A stretch of 64,000 nt of DNA from Acuticoccus sp051016205. GTDB taxonomy: Bacteria > Pseudomonadota > Alphaproteobacteria > Rhizobiales > Amorphaceae. How positions within the stretch are numbered: the first letter of the stretch is position 1; each line of letters opens with the position of its first letter. Shown piece by piece: positions 9,693 to 17,728 of this stretch. The stretch covers positions 1,488,001 through 1,552,000 of the forward strand of contig CP136534.1 in assembly GCA_051016205.1 (NCBI GenBank), written 5' to 3'. Both the position numbers and the translations under genes were made by a program. The notes beneath the pieces were generated by a model, which was given only the letters and a program-made list of their open reading frames with translations, had not been told where the DNA came from and did no database searches.

Positions 9693-10915
9693 CGGTCGAC
9701 CCTTCGCCTTTCGCCCCCACGTCTCATGAGGAGCCGCCCGCTGTTGCTGGCGTCTCCCTTGCCACCGCCATGGCCGGCATCAAGACGCCAGGCAAACGCG
9801 ACGTTCTGTTGATGGCCTTTGATGAAGGCACAACGGTGGCGGGCGTCTTCACCCGCTCCAAATGCGCCTCGGCGCCTGTGGAGTGGTGCCGTGAGCACAT
9901 CGGGGCGGGGACGGTGCGCGGCATCCTCGTCAATTCTGGCAATGCCAACGCTTTCACGGGGGTGCGCGGTCGCACAGCAGCCGAACAGTCCGCCGGAATG
10001 GCAGGCAGGGCCCTAGGGGTGTCCCCACACAGCATCCTTCTGGCCTCCACCGGGGTGATTGGCGAGCCGCTCTCGGCGGACAAGTTCGCCGCCGTCATGG
10101 ACGACCTTGCCGCAAACCTGTCCCCGTCGGGCTGGGTGGATGCGGCCCGCGCCATCATGACCACGGACACCTTCCCCAAGGTGGCAACGAGAACGGTGGA
10201 GGTGGGCGGGCGCACCATCACACTGAACGGCATGTCCAAAGGCGCAGGGATGATCGCGCCCGATATGGCAACCATGCTCGCCTTCGTGGCCACCGATGCC
10301 GCCGTTCCTGCCCCCTTCCTGCAAGAGCTACTGTCGGACGGTGTCACCCGCTCGTTCAACAAGATCACCGTGGACAGCGATACCTCCACCTCAGACACGC
10401 TCCTGCTTGCTGCAACCGGCGCATCCGGTGTGGAGGTGGCGGCAGGGAGCGAGGCGGCCGAGGCCTTCCAGGTGGCGCTCGACGGGCTCTTGCGCGAATT
10501 GGCGCACCTTGTGGTGAAAGATGGTGAGGGCTGCACCAAGTTCGTCGCCGTCACCGTCGCAGGCGCCATGTCCGACGCCTCGGCAGGCACCATTGCAAGG
10601 GCCATCGCCGACTCGCCCCTCGTAAAAACCGCCGTTGCAGGCGAGGACGCCAACTGGGGTCGCGTCGTCATGGCCGTCGGCAAAGCGGGTGAGCCTGCCG
10701 ACCGCGATGCCCTCTCCATCTGGTTCGGCGATGTGCGGGTGGCGACAGGCGGCGAGCGCGACCCCGATTATTCGGAGGAGGCCGCGGCGGCCGTCATGCG
10801 GCAGGCTGAAATCGAAATCCGCGTCGAGCTTGGCCTTGGCGGCGGGCAGGACACCATATGGACCTGCGACCTCACCAAAGCCTACGTTGCCATCAACGGC
10901 GATTATCGCACGTGA
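9689..10915 (+). CDS. argJ: Bifunctional glutamate N-acetyltransferase / amino-acid acetyltransferase ArgJ
   Basis: Transfers acetyl from N-acetylornithine to glutamate in cyclic arginine synthesis (ornithine acetyltransferase), possibly also using acetyl-CoA. It is 408 aa from GTG 9689, which overlaps the parvulin stop as GTGA. Visible motifs are the NSGNANAFTG region and the autocleavage site KGAGMIAPDMATML, where the Thr becomes the N-terminal nucleophile of the beta chain. An open frame extends further upstream inside the parvulin gene, but homology begins after the GTG. Its 3' end overlaps mutT by GTGA. Confidence 0.96.
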   Translation: MTVDPSPFAPTSHEEPPAVAGVSLATAMAGIKTPGKRDVLLMAFDEGTTVAGVFTRSKCASAPVEWCREHIGAGTVRGILVNSGNANAFTGVRGRTAAEQSAGMAGRALGVSPHSILLASTGVIGEPLSADKFAAVMDDLAANLSPSGWVDAARAIMTTDTFPKVATRTVEVGGRTITLNGMSKGAGMIAPDMATMLAFVATDAAVPAPFLQELLSDGVTRSFNKITVDSDTSTSDTLLLAATGASGVEVAAGSEAAEAFQVALDGLLRELAHLVVKDGEGCTKFVAVTVAGAMSDASAGTIARAIADSPLVKTAVAGEDANWGRVVMAVGKAGEPADRDALSIWFGDVRVATGGERDPDYSEEAAAAVMRQAEIEIRVELGLGGGQDTIWTCDLTKAYVAINGDYRT

Positions 10916-11343
10916 ACGCACCCTCGGGCCGGCGGCTCCTTCTTGTGGTGGCTGCCCTTCTGGTGGACGGACAGGGCCGCGTCCTTATCACCCAGCGCCC
11001 GCCAGGCAAGACGATGGCGGGGCTGTGGGAGTTCCCCGGCGGCAAGCTGGAAGTGGGCGAAACGCCTGAGGAAGGCCTTGCCCGCGAGCTCCACGAAGAG
11101 CTCGGCGTCAAAACGGAGCCGCAGGATTTCCATCCTTTCGCCTTCGCTAGCCATCAATATGCCGACTTCCATCTTTTAATGCCACTTTACGAATGCCGCC
11201 GTTGGACCGGAGAGTTCCAAGCCCGTGATGTGGCCGCCTACCGCTTTATCGAACCCTCAGATCTTGGCACGGTGGAGATGCCCCCTGCCGATGCGCCCCT
11301 TGTGGACCGAATCGTGGAAGCGTTCGGCAGCGGCAGGGCCTAG
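10912..11343 (+). CDS. mutT: MutT-like NUDIX hydrolase (8-oxo-dGTP diphosphatase type)
   Basis: Small (143 aa) Nudix pyrophosphatase, likely clearing 8-oxo-dGTP. The Nudix box is intact: GGKLEVGETPEEGLARELHEELGV fits G-x5-E-x7-REUXEEXGU when read from the GG at about residue 42. WEFPGGK before it is typical of MutT rather than of other Nudix classes. The start GTG overlaps the argJ stop (GTGA), giving a parvulin-argJ-mutT coupled run. The argJ-mutT order is common in alphaproteobacteria. Confidence 0.93.
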   Translation: MNAPSGRRLLLVVAALLVDGQGRVLITQRPPGKTMAGLWEFPGGKLEVGETPEEGLARELHEELGVKTEPQDFHPFAFASHQYADFHLLMPLYECRRWTGEFQARDVAAYRFIEPSDLGTVEMPPADAPLVDRIVEAFGSGRA

Positions 11344-11518
11344 CGACCTCCCGGCGTCCGGGCTTTCGGGCGTGCAGCACCCGCGCGCCATCCGTTTAAC
11401 CTCTCAGCAGGCGTACCGCCTTGGTCGCTAACCTGTGCGTCCTTTCGGCTTTGTGTGGCCGTCACGGGACAATGTGGGCGGCAGGCAAGAGCCCAGCATA
11501 CTGCCGGATTGTTAGGCC

Positions 11519-13066
11519 ATGACGCTCCGCCGACGCGACCTTTTCCTCGGTGCTGCGGCGACGACGGCGGCGGCAGCCTTCGGCCTCGGCCCTGCGCTCA
11601 CCTTGATGGCCGCGCGCGCCGACCCGGCAGGGTTTGGCGCCGCTGTGCCGTTCTCCCGCGCCGCCCTTCTCGCCGCCGCCGAAGAGTTGGCGGACGAGGC
11701 CTACGATGACAGGCGCGATCAGGTGCCAGAGCCTTTGCGCAACCTCAGCTACAATGCTTACCGCGCCATCCGGCCTGGCCCAGGCTTCCCTGCGCCCTTG
11801 TCGGAGGGTGGAAGCTTTTTGTACGAAACCATGCCCGCAGGCTTCGTCTTCGCCCAGCCTGTGGACATTCATGTGGTGGAGGGGGAGGTGGCACGGCCAC
11901 TCCTTGCCTTCCGCGAGCGCCACATTTTCGACCCACCGGCGAGCGACGCAATCCCGGAGGACCTCGCTGACGTTCCCTTCTCGGGCTTTCGCCTCAGGAG
12001 CCCCATCAACGGAGCGGACGTGTTCGACGAGTTTGCCGTCTTCCAAGGGGCAAGCTATTTCCGCGCCGTCGGAGGGGGCGAGACCTATGGGCTTAGCGCC
12101 CGCGGCCTTGCCATTGACACTGCGCAGTCTGGCGGGGAGGAGTTTCCCTACTTTCGCGCCTTCTGGATTGAGGCGCCTTCGCCGGGGGCGAGCGCCGTTG
12201 TGGTTCACGCGCTGCTGGACAGCCCGTCCACAACCGGCCTTTACCGCATCACCATGCGCCCCGGACAGGCAACGCTCACCGATGTGGAGCTGACGCTCTT
12301 TCCCCGGCGGGACATTGCCACCATCGGCTTTGCGCCATTTTCCTCCATGTTCTTGTTCAACGGCATCAACCGGGGCGATTTTCACGACTACCGCGCGGCC
12401 GTGCACGATTCGGACGGCCTCTCCGTCCACACCGGCAGCGGGCAGTGGTTGTGGCGTCCCATCACCAATCCTGAGCGGCTTGAGGTGTCGGCCTTCGTGG
12501 ACACGACCCCGCGGGGCTTCGGCCTCATCCAACGTAAGCGCCGCTTCCTTGACTATCAGGATGCCGAGGCCCGCTACGAGACGCGTCCGTCGGCCTGGGT
12601 CGAACCCATCGGCGACTGGCGGCAGGGCGCGGTGGTGTTGTTCGAGATCCCGTCTCGCTTTGAAGGCAACGACAACGTTGTTGCCTATTGGCAGCCAGAA
12701 GCGGGCGTACGTCAGGGCGAGCCTTTTTCGCTCACCTACCGCATCCACTGGGATGGAGAGGCAGCAAGCGGCACCGAAGGCCCGCGTGTTGCCGCCACAC
12801 GGCGCGGCCGCAACCTCAGCGACACCAAGGAAAAGTTCGTCATCGACTTTGATATGCGCGAGCGCGAGCGGGCCGGCGAGGTGACGGTGGAGAGCTCCGA
12901 AGGCAAGATCGAAAACATCACCCAATACCCGACGCCCGAAGAGAACATTTTGCGCGTCAGTTTCGAGCTCGACACCGATGCCAACGAGTCCATCGAGTTG
13001 CGCCTTACCCTCGTCCCCGCCGAAGGCCCCATGGGCGAACACTGGCTTTACCGATGGACCGCCTGA
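11519..13066 (+). CDS. opgG: Periplasmic glucan biosynthesis protein OpgG/OpgD (MdoG family)
   Basis: Periplasmic protein needed to make osmoregulated periplasmic glucans, acting on the nascent beta-glucan. It is 515 aa. The N-terminus (LRRRDLFLGAAA) is a twin-arginine signal, as in OpgD, so it probably crosses folded through Tat. The family is recognisable from the YRAIR and FGLIQRKRRFLDYQDAEA segments and the RVSFELD region near the C-terminus. The upstream gap of 175 bases after mutT should hold its promoter. The 3' end overlaps opgH by 13 bases. The Tat signal favours the OpgD branch, but pairing with opgH is typical of OpgG. Confidence 0.93.
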   Translation: MTLRRRDLFLGAAATTAAAAFGLGPALTLMAARADPAGFGAAVPFSRAALLAAAEELADEAYDDRRDQVPEPLRNLSYNAYRAIRPGPGFPAPLSEGGSFLYETMPAGFVFAQPVDIHVVEGEVARPLLAFRERHIFDPPASDAIPEDLADVPFSGFRLRSPINGADVFDEFAVFQGASYFRAVGGGETYGLSARGLAIDTAQSGGEEFPYFRAFWIEAPSPGASAVVVHALLDSPSTTGLYRITMRPGQATLTDVELTLFPRRDIATIGFAPFSSMFLFNGINRGDFHDYRAAVHDSDGLSVHTGSGQWLWRPITNPERLEVSAFVDTTPRGFGLIQRKRRFLDYQDAEARYETRPSAWVEPIGDWRQGAVVLFEIPSRFEGNDNVVAYWQPEAGVRQGEPFSLTYRIHWDGEAASGTEGPRVAATRRGRNLSDTKEKFVIDFDMRERERAGEVTVESSEGKIENITQYPTPEENILRVSFELDTDANESIELRLTLVPAEGPMGEHWLYRWTA

Positions 13067-15165
13067 GGCCGACGCCCCCCCATCAACCCTTGGCGATGCC
13101 GCCCCAGCGCGTCGCCTGGCGAAACGGTCCCCCTTTGGCACCCCTGCGCAGCGGCAGGGACGGCTTTCGGGTTGCCCTCGCGCGTACCCTTTTGGTGGCG
13201 CTGACGGTGTGTGCCACCGTCTTTGCGGTGTCTGAGATGTTGGCGGCCGTTGCCGTCGGCGGCGTTACCGCGCTTGAGTGGGCGCTGGTGTCGGTCTTCG
13301 CGGTCGCCTTCGCGTGGATTGCCTTTAGCGCGGCCAATGCCGTTGTGGGCATGATCGTCCGCCAGCGCGCGCCTGCCCAACCGGCCCAAGCGCCTGAGGG
13401 AACCGGCCCCACCGCCCTCGTCATGCCCGTCTACAACGAAGATCCTGCACACACCTTCTCGGCGCTGGCCGCCATGGGTGAGGACATTGACCCCTCACGG
13501 CGGGGGGACTTCGAGGTGTTCATCCTGTCGGACACCACAGATCCTGAAATCTGGATCGCCGAAGAGCGTGCGGTCCAGAGGCTGCGCGAAACCCTTCCCA
13601 TGCCCGTCTGGTACCGCAGGCGCCGCTACAACGTGGACCGCAAGGCGGGCAATGTGGCCGACTTCGTGCGCCGCTGGGGCGATCGATATGCCCACATGGT
13701 GGTGCTCGACGCCGACAGCCTGATGTCGGGCCCCTGCCTTGCGGCTCTGCGGGACCACATGGCCGCCGATGCGGGCGCCGGCATCATCCAGACAGCGCCG
13801 GTGTTGATCGGGGCTGAAACGCCCTTCGCCCGCGCCCAGCAACACGCCAACGGCTTTGTGGGCCCTGTGGTGGCGGGGGGGCTTGCCGCCTGGCAGGGGG
13901 CTTCGGGCAACTATTGGGGCCACAACGCCATCATCCGCCTTGATGCCTTCGCGGAAGCTGCTGGGCTGCCTCACCTTGATGGGGCGCCACCGTTCGGCGG
14001 CAGCATCCTCTCCCACGATTTCGTGGAAGCGGCGCTGATTCGCCGTGCCGGCTGGTCGGTCAAAATGCTGCCTGACCTCAAAGGCTCCTACGAGGGCGCC
14101 CCCACCGACATTTTCGGCGTTGTCGTGCGCGACAGGCGCTGGGCGCAAGGTAACCTTCAGCACGCCCGGCTGATGGGTGTGCGCGGGCTCGCCACGGTGA
14201 GTCGCATCCACCTTGCCATCGGCATCCTCGCCTACGTGATGAGCCCCATGTGGCTGGCGCTGATCCTCGTCGGGGTCGCTCTTTCGGTCCAGGCGACGTT
14301 CATTCGGCCTGAATATTTTGCCGAGGGCTTTGCCCTTTTCCCCACATGGCCCGCTTTTGACTCAGAGAGGATGATTGCGCTGTTCGCACTCTCCCTTGTT
14401 GTTCTCTTGGTGCCTAAGGGGATCGGCCTTGTCCGCGCGTTGGCCCTTAAGAAGGTGCGCCGGTCGGCAGGTGGCGCGCCAAGGGTGCTTGCCGGCGCCT
14501 TTGCAGAGCTTGTGGCCTCCACTTTGGTGGCACCGATCATGATGCTGACCCAATCGGCCATCGTAGCGTCCATCCTCCTTGGTCGCGCGGTGGGGTGGAC
14601 ACCCCAGGCTCGCAGCGCCGGAGGGGTGGATCCTGCAGCTGCGGTGCGCTTTTGCCTGCCTCACATGGCGCTGGGGGCAGGGCTTGGGGCCATAGCCTTT
14701 GTCCATTCCCCCACCCTTGCGGCCTGGATGTCGCCGACACTCGTGGCGCTTGTCCTTTCGGTGCCCATCGTGATGGCTGCAGGGTCTTCCCGCCTTGGGC
14801 AGACACGGATGGTCCGCTGGCTCTTGGGAGCGCCTCAGTCCCGCATCCTTCCCCAGGTGGCGGCCCGTCAGGCCGCGCTCCTGCAGCGCTTCACGGCGCC
14901 CTCGGAGGGGGATGCGCTTCTTGCCCTTGCGCAGGACCGTTCGCTGCTGACCCACCATCTCAGCGCTCTTGAGAGCCCGTCACGGCCGCGCGGTGCTGTG
15001 GACGCTCCAACTGCCATTGCCGCCGCCAAGCTGGAAGAAGCCGGCAATCTCGGCGAACTCACCCACTGGCTGAGCCGTGAGGAGCGTGCCGCACTCCTTG
15101 CCGAACGCCGCCTCCTCCTTGCCGCGCTGGAACTGGGCGAAGGCAACGTCCAAAAGTTTGCCTAA
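13054..15165 (+). CDS. opgH: Glucans biosynthesis glucosyltransferase OpgH (MdoH)
   Basis: Inner-membrane GT2 glucosyltransferase that polymerises UDP-glucose into the beta-glucan backbone of periplasmic glucans. It is 703 aa, shorter than the E. coli protein mainly at the N-terminus, as is common in alphaproteobacteria. It shows the GT2 motifs LVMPVYNEDP, VVLDADSLMSG, the acceptor-site HDFVEAAL and the RDRRWAQGNLQH (QxxRW-type) motif. Membrane helices flank the catalytic domain. ATG 13054 overlaps opgG; ATG 13096 is an alternative start. Confidence 0.95.
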   Translation: MDRLRPTPPHQPLAMPPQRVAWRNGPPLAPLRSGRDGFRVALARTLLVALTVCATVFAVSEMLAAVAVGGVTALEWALVSVFAVAFAWIAFSAANAVVGMIVRQRAPAQPAQAPEGTGPTALVMPVYNEDPAHTFSALAAMGEDIDPSRRGDFEVFILSDTTDPEIWIAEERAVQRLRETLPMPVWYRRRRYNVDRKAGNVADFVRRWGDRYAHMVVLDADSLMSGPCLAALRDHMAADAGAGIIQTAPVLIGAETPFARAQQHANGFVGPVVAGGLAAWQGASGNYWGHNAIIRLDAFAEAAGLPHLDGAPPFGGSILSHDFVEAALIRRAGWSVKMLPDLKGSYEGAPTDIFGVVVRDRRWAQGNLQHARLMGVRGLATVSRIHLAIGILAYVMSPMWLALILVGVALSVQATFIRPEYFAEGFALFPTWPAFDSERMIALFALSLVVLLVPKGIGLVRALALKKVRRSAGGAPRVLAGAFAELVASTLVAPIMMLTQSAIVASILLGRAVGWTPQARSAGGVDPAAAVRFCLPHMALGAGLGAIAFVHSPTLAAWMSPTLVALVLSVPIVMAAGSSRLGQTRMVRWLLGAPQSRILPQVAARQAALLQRFTAPSEGDALLALAQDRSLLTHHLSALESPSRPRGAVDAPTAIAAAKLEEAGNLGELTHWLSREERAALLAERRLLLAALELGEGNVQKFA

Positions 15166-15341
15166 AGGTTCCTGCGCCCACGTAGACGCAGACCGCTCAA
15201 GCCGGCGCATCTGGTCGGCGGGTCACGACCCTTGCGCAAGAGGGTGTGATGGTTCGCCCCCTTGCGCGCACGATCTGTGGGCGACATCGTCATGGCGACG
15301 CGCTCGAAGATGCGCGTTGTCGAAGGAGTGCGGTTGACCCT

Positions 15342-15719
15342 ATGGGTGCGCTGATCGTCGATGTGGCCTGGGGCTACACCTATGTGGGGCTTGGCGTGGC
15401 CGCGCTCTTCCTGACCGTCGGCATCGGTCGTGTCAGCCCTGATGCCAGAGGCGCTTATGCCTTCAGGCCGCTCCTGGTGCCTGGGATCGTTCTGTTGTGG
15501 CCTGCGGTCCTGTGGCGGTGGTTCGCGCTTGAGCGTGGCGCCAAGCAGGGGGCTGGCGCACACAAGCCGCCGCGAAGGGTGCAGGACGGGGCGGCCCTCG
15601 CCCTCGCCGTCCTCGTGCCGCTCATCCTTCTTGTGGCACTGGTCGCCCGCCAGGACGGGCCATTGGAGCGCGCCCCTGTCCAATTGGCACCGCCTGCGGC
15701 CGAGGAGCCGGGCAGGTGA
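15342..15719 (+). CDS. Small membrane protein, first gene of a Rieske/ferric-reductase operon
   Basis: 125 aa with three hydrophobic segments: VGLGVAALFLTVG, a middle pair around LLVPGIVLLWPAVLW, and LALAVLVPLILLVALVA near the C-terminus. The family is not recognised. AAGGAG lies upstream of ATG 15342. An open frame extends upstream to 15246 but its sequence is not membrane-like, so I left it out. The stop overlaps the next gene as GTGA, the first of three tight couplings in this operon, which implies a subunit of a membrane complex with the downstream Rieske protein. Confidence 0.72.
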   Translation: MGALIVDVAWGYTYVGLGVAALFLTVGIGRVSPDARGAYAFRPLLVPGIVLLWPAVLWRWFALERGAKQGAGAHKPPRRVQDGAALALAVLVPLILLVALVARQDGPLERAPVQLAPPAAEEPGR

Positions 15720-16753
15720 GCGTCAAATTCGTCCCCGTTCAGTGGACCCTCAACAAGTGGGTCTATGACGCGGTGCTTCTGGCGTGCGTTGCCCTTTACA
15801 TCATCGTCTTCATACGCCTCGGCAATCCTGCCGCCGACGTGACGCGGCCGGTGGATGGGGCGGTTGTGCGCATGCGCGCCTACGGCAGCTGCGCGTTCTT
15901 GATGCTCACCTTCATCCTTGCCATCGGCCCGCTGGCGCGGCTCGACAAGCGCTTTCTGCCGCTGCTTTACAACCGCCGTCATTTCGGTGTGATCACGGCT
16001 GTGGTCGCCGCAACCCACGCGTTTTATGTGCTTGGCTGGTACTACGCCTTCAGCCCCACCCCGCGGCTTGAAGCGCTCCTGACCTCCAACGTCGCCTACG
16101 GTCAGCTCCTGGGCTTCCCGTTCGAGACGCTGGGCATCGTGGCGCTCCTCATCCTTGCCGTTCTTGCCGCCACAAGCCACGATTTCTGGCTGAACTTCCT
16201 CACCCCGCCTGTGTGGAAGGGTCTGCACCTTTCCATCTACGTTGCCTACGCGGCGGCGGTGGCCCATGTGGGGCTCGGCTACCTGCAGGACACCACCAAT
16301 CCTGCCTTTGCGCTGATCTTTTGCGGCGGCGCGCTGGTGGTGGCGGGACTTCATGTGATCGCAGCCAAGCGCGCCCCCCCTGTCCCTGACGGGGCGTGGG
16401 TCCCTGTGGGTGCGGTCGACACCATCCCCGATCAAAGGGCCATCGTGGTGCGCATTGGGGGGGATGAGCGCGCGGCTGTCTTCCGCAATGGACACACACT
16501 GTCGGCGGTCTCCAACGCGTGCGCCCACCAAAACGGGCCGTTGGGGGAGGGGCGGATTATCGATGGCTGCATCACCTGTCCCTGGCACGGCTTTCAGTAT
16601 CGGCCCGAGGACGGGTGTTCGCCTGCGCCCTTTACGGAGCGCATTCCCACCTATCGGCTGAAGATTGAGGGCGATCGCGTCTTCGTGGACCGCAACGCGA
16701 ACCCGCCGGGCACCCACGTGGACCCGCTCCCCATCCCGGAGGCGCTGCGATGA
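15716..16753 (+). CDS. Ferric-reductase-like membrane domain fused to a Rieske [2Fe-2S] domain
   Basis: 345 aa. The N-terminal about 220 residues contain about six membrane helices of the ferric-reductase-like/MsrQ type, with His residues placed to bind haem (for example the His in AATHAFYVLG and in AVAHVGLGYL). The C-terminal about 100 residues are a Rieske domain with canonical ligands: C-A-H in SNACAHQNGPLG and C-P-W-H in ITCPWHGFQY. It should move electrons between a membrane b-haem and a soluble-side iron-sulfur centre. Starts at GTG 15716 overlapping the upstream stop, and overlaps the next gene at its end. Donor and acceptor are unknown. Confidence 0.87.
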   Translation: MSVKFVPVQWTLNKWVYDAVLLACVALYIIVFIRLGNPAADVTRPVDGAVVRMRAYGSCAFLMLTFILAIGPLARLDKRFLPLLYNRRHFGVITAVVAATHAFYVLGWYYAFSPTPRLEALLTSNVAYGQLLGFPFETLGIVALLILAVLAATSHDFWLNFLTPPVWKGLHLSIYVAYAAAVAHVGLGYLQDTTNPAFALIFCGGALVVAGLHVIAAKRAPPVPDGAWVPVGAVDTIPDQRAIVVRIGGDERAAVFRNGHTLSAVSNACAHQNGPLGEGRIIDGCITCPWHGFQYRPEDGCSPAPFTERIPTYRLKIEGDRVFVDRNANPPGTHVDPLPIPEALR

Positions 16754-17511
16754 GCTCTCGTCCTTTCTTCATCGGTTGGGCCAAACCTCCCAAGGAGCTG
16801 CGCTTCTTCCTTGTGATGGTGATGGTCGTCTGCCCTGTGGTGTTTTTCATCGCCGCCTATGTGGCTGCGGCAACCCAAAACGACCCCGGCAGTGCCGCCT
16901 TCAGGTTCGATTGGGGGCCGTTGACGCTAAAAGGCGTCCTTCAGGCCGAGCCTTATCCCGTCCTCCACGTGATCGAAGGGGAGAGGGGGACAGCGGGGCA
17001 AAGCATCATGTTGTCCGGGGTCGGCAAGCGCGGTGTGATGGAACGGGCGAGCGGCCTTGATGGTGCGCTGGTGGAGGCCACAGGCATCATGCTCACCCGC
17101 GGCAACCTTTTGATGATGCAAGTGCGCGCCAACGAGACCGGCCTTGTGGCGGTGGAAAACAGTGCCCCAGCCGACCCGCCCGGGTCAGAGGACCTTGGCA
17201 CCTGGCAGCTGACTGGGGAAATCTGCGACGGCAAATGCTACGCGGGCGCCATGCGGCCGGGCACAGGCCTTGCCCACAAGGCGTGCGCGAACCTTTGTAT
17301 CGCAGGTGGCACGCCCCCGGTGTTCGTCGCCACGGGGGCGGTGGACGGCGCCAGTTTCTTCCTGATGGGCGACGAGGACGGCAAACCCCTCGACATTGAC
17401 ACCGTGAAGACATGGTCGGCGTTGCGGGTGACCCTTTCAGGCACCATCACCCGCACCGGCACCATGCCCATCCTTGCAACGGACCTTTCCACCGTGGAGC
17501 TGGCACGCTGA
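16750..17511 (+). CDS. Membrane-anchored protein of the Rieske operon, function unknown
   Basis: 253 aa with one N-terminal membrane helix (about residues 19-42) and a large, probably periplasmic domain. A cysteine motif stands out near residue 157: GEICDGKCYAGAMRPG, then HKACANLCIAGGTPPVF, giving C-x3-C plus a second C-x3-C. I recognise this pattern from proteins encoded beside Rieske/ferric-reductase fusions but know of no assigned function; metal or disulfide chemistry is likely. It overlaps both neighbours by a few bases (ATGA-type and TGATG). Confidence 0.75.
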   Translation: MSSRPFFIGWAKPPKELRFFLVMVMVVCPVVFFIAAYVAAATQNDPGSAAFRFDWGPLTLKGVLQAEPYPVLHVIEGERGTAGQSIMLSGVGKRGVMERASGLDGALVEATGIMLTRGNLLMMQVRANETGLVAVENSAPADPPGSEDLGTWQLTGEICDGKCYAGAMRPGTGLAHKACANLCIAGGTPPVFVATGAVDGASFFLMGDEDGKPLDIDTVKTWSALRVTLSGTITRTGTMPILATDLSTVELAR

Positions 17512-17708
17512 TGGTCCGCCGCATCATCGCGGCGGCGCTGGCCATTGCGGCCTTGGCATTGATCGTCGTGCTGTGGCGCAATTTGAGTGTCTTTAACGGC
17601 ACCTTCCTGCGCGAATTGCGCTTTGTTGTGTTCGCCGCTGCGGCCTTCCTGATCCTCACCCTCGCAGAGCGCCTTGCCGGCATCCTTCCAGGCAAATCCG
17701 ACGGCTGA
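17511..17708 (+). CDS. Tiny two-helix membrane protein closing the Rieske operon
   Basis: 65 aa with two hydrophobic segments (about residues 5-22 and 37-56), separated by a polar loop. The family is not recognised. The start overlaps the preceding stop (TGATG), so it is co-translated. Being the fourth coupled gene, it is probably a small subunit of the same membrane assembly. The gene ends 6 bases from the convergent fhs stop. Confidence 0.65.
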   Translation: MVRRIIAAALAIAALALIVVLWRNLSVFNGTFLRELRFVVFAAAAFLILTLAERLAGILPGKSDG

Positions 17709-17709
17709 G

Positions 17710-17728
17710 CGGGCCTAAAAGAGGCCCG
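17710..17728. terminator. Hairpin between convergent operons (candidate bidirectional terminator)
   Basis: A 7-bp perfect inverted repeat, CGGGCCT/AGGCCCG with loop AAAAG, contains the fhs stop codon and sits between the ends of the Rieske operon and fhs. There is no clear T-run, so strength is uncertain. Confidence 0.45.
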
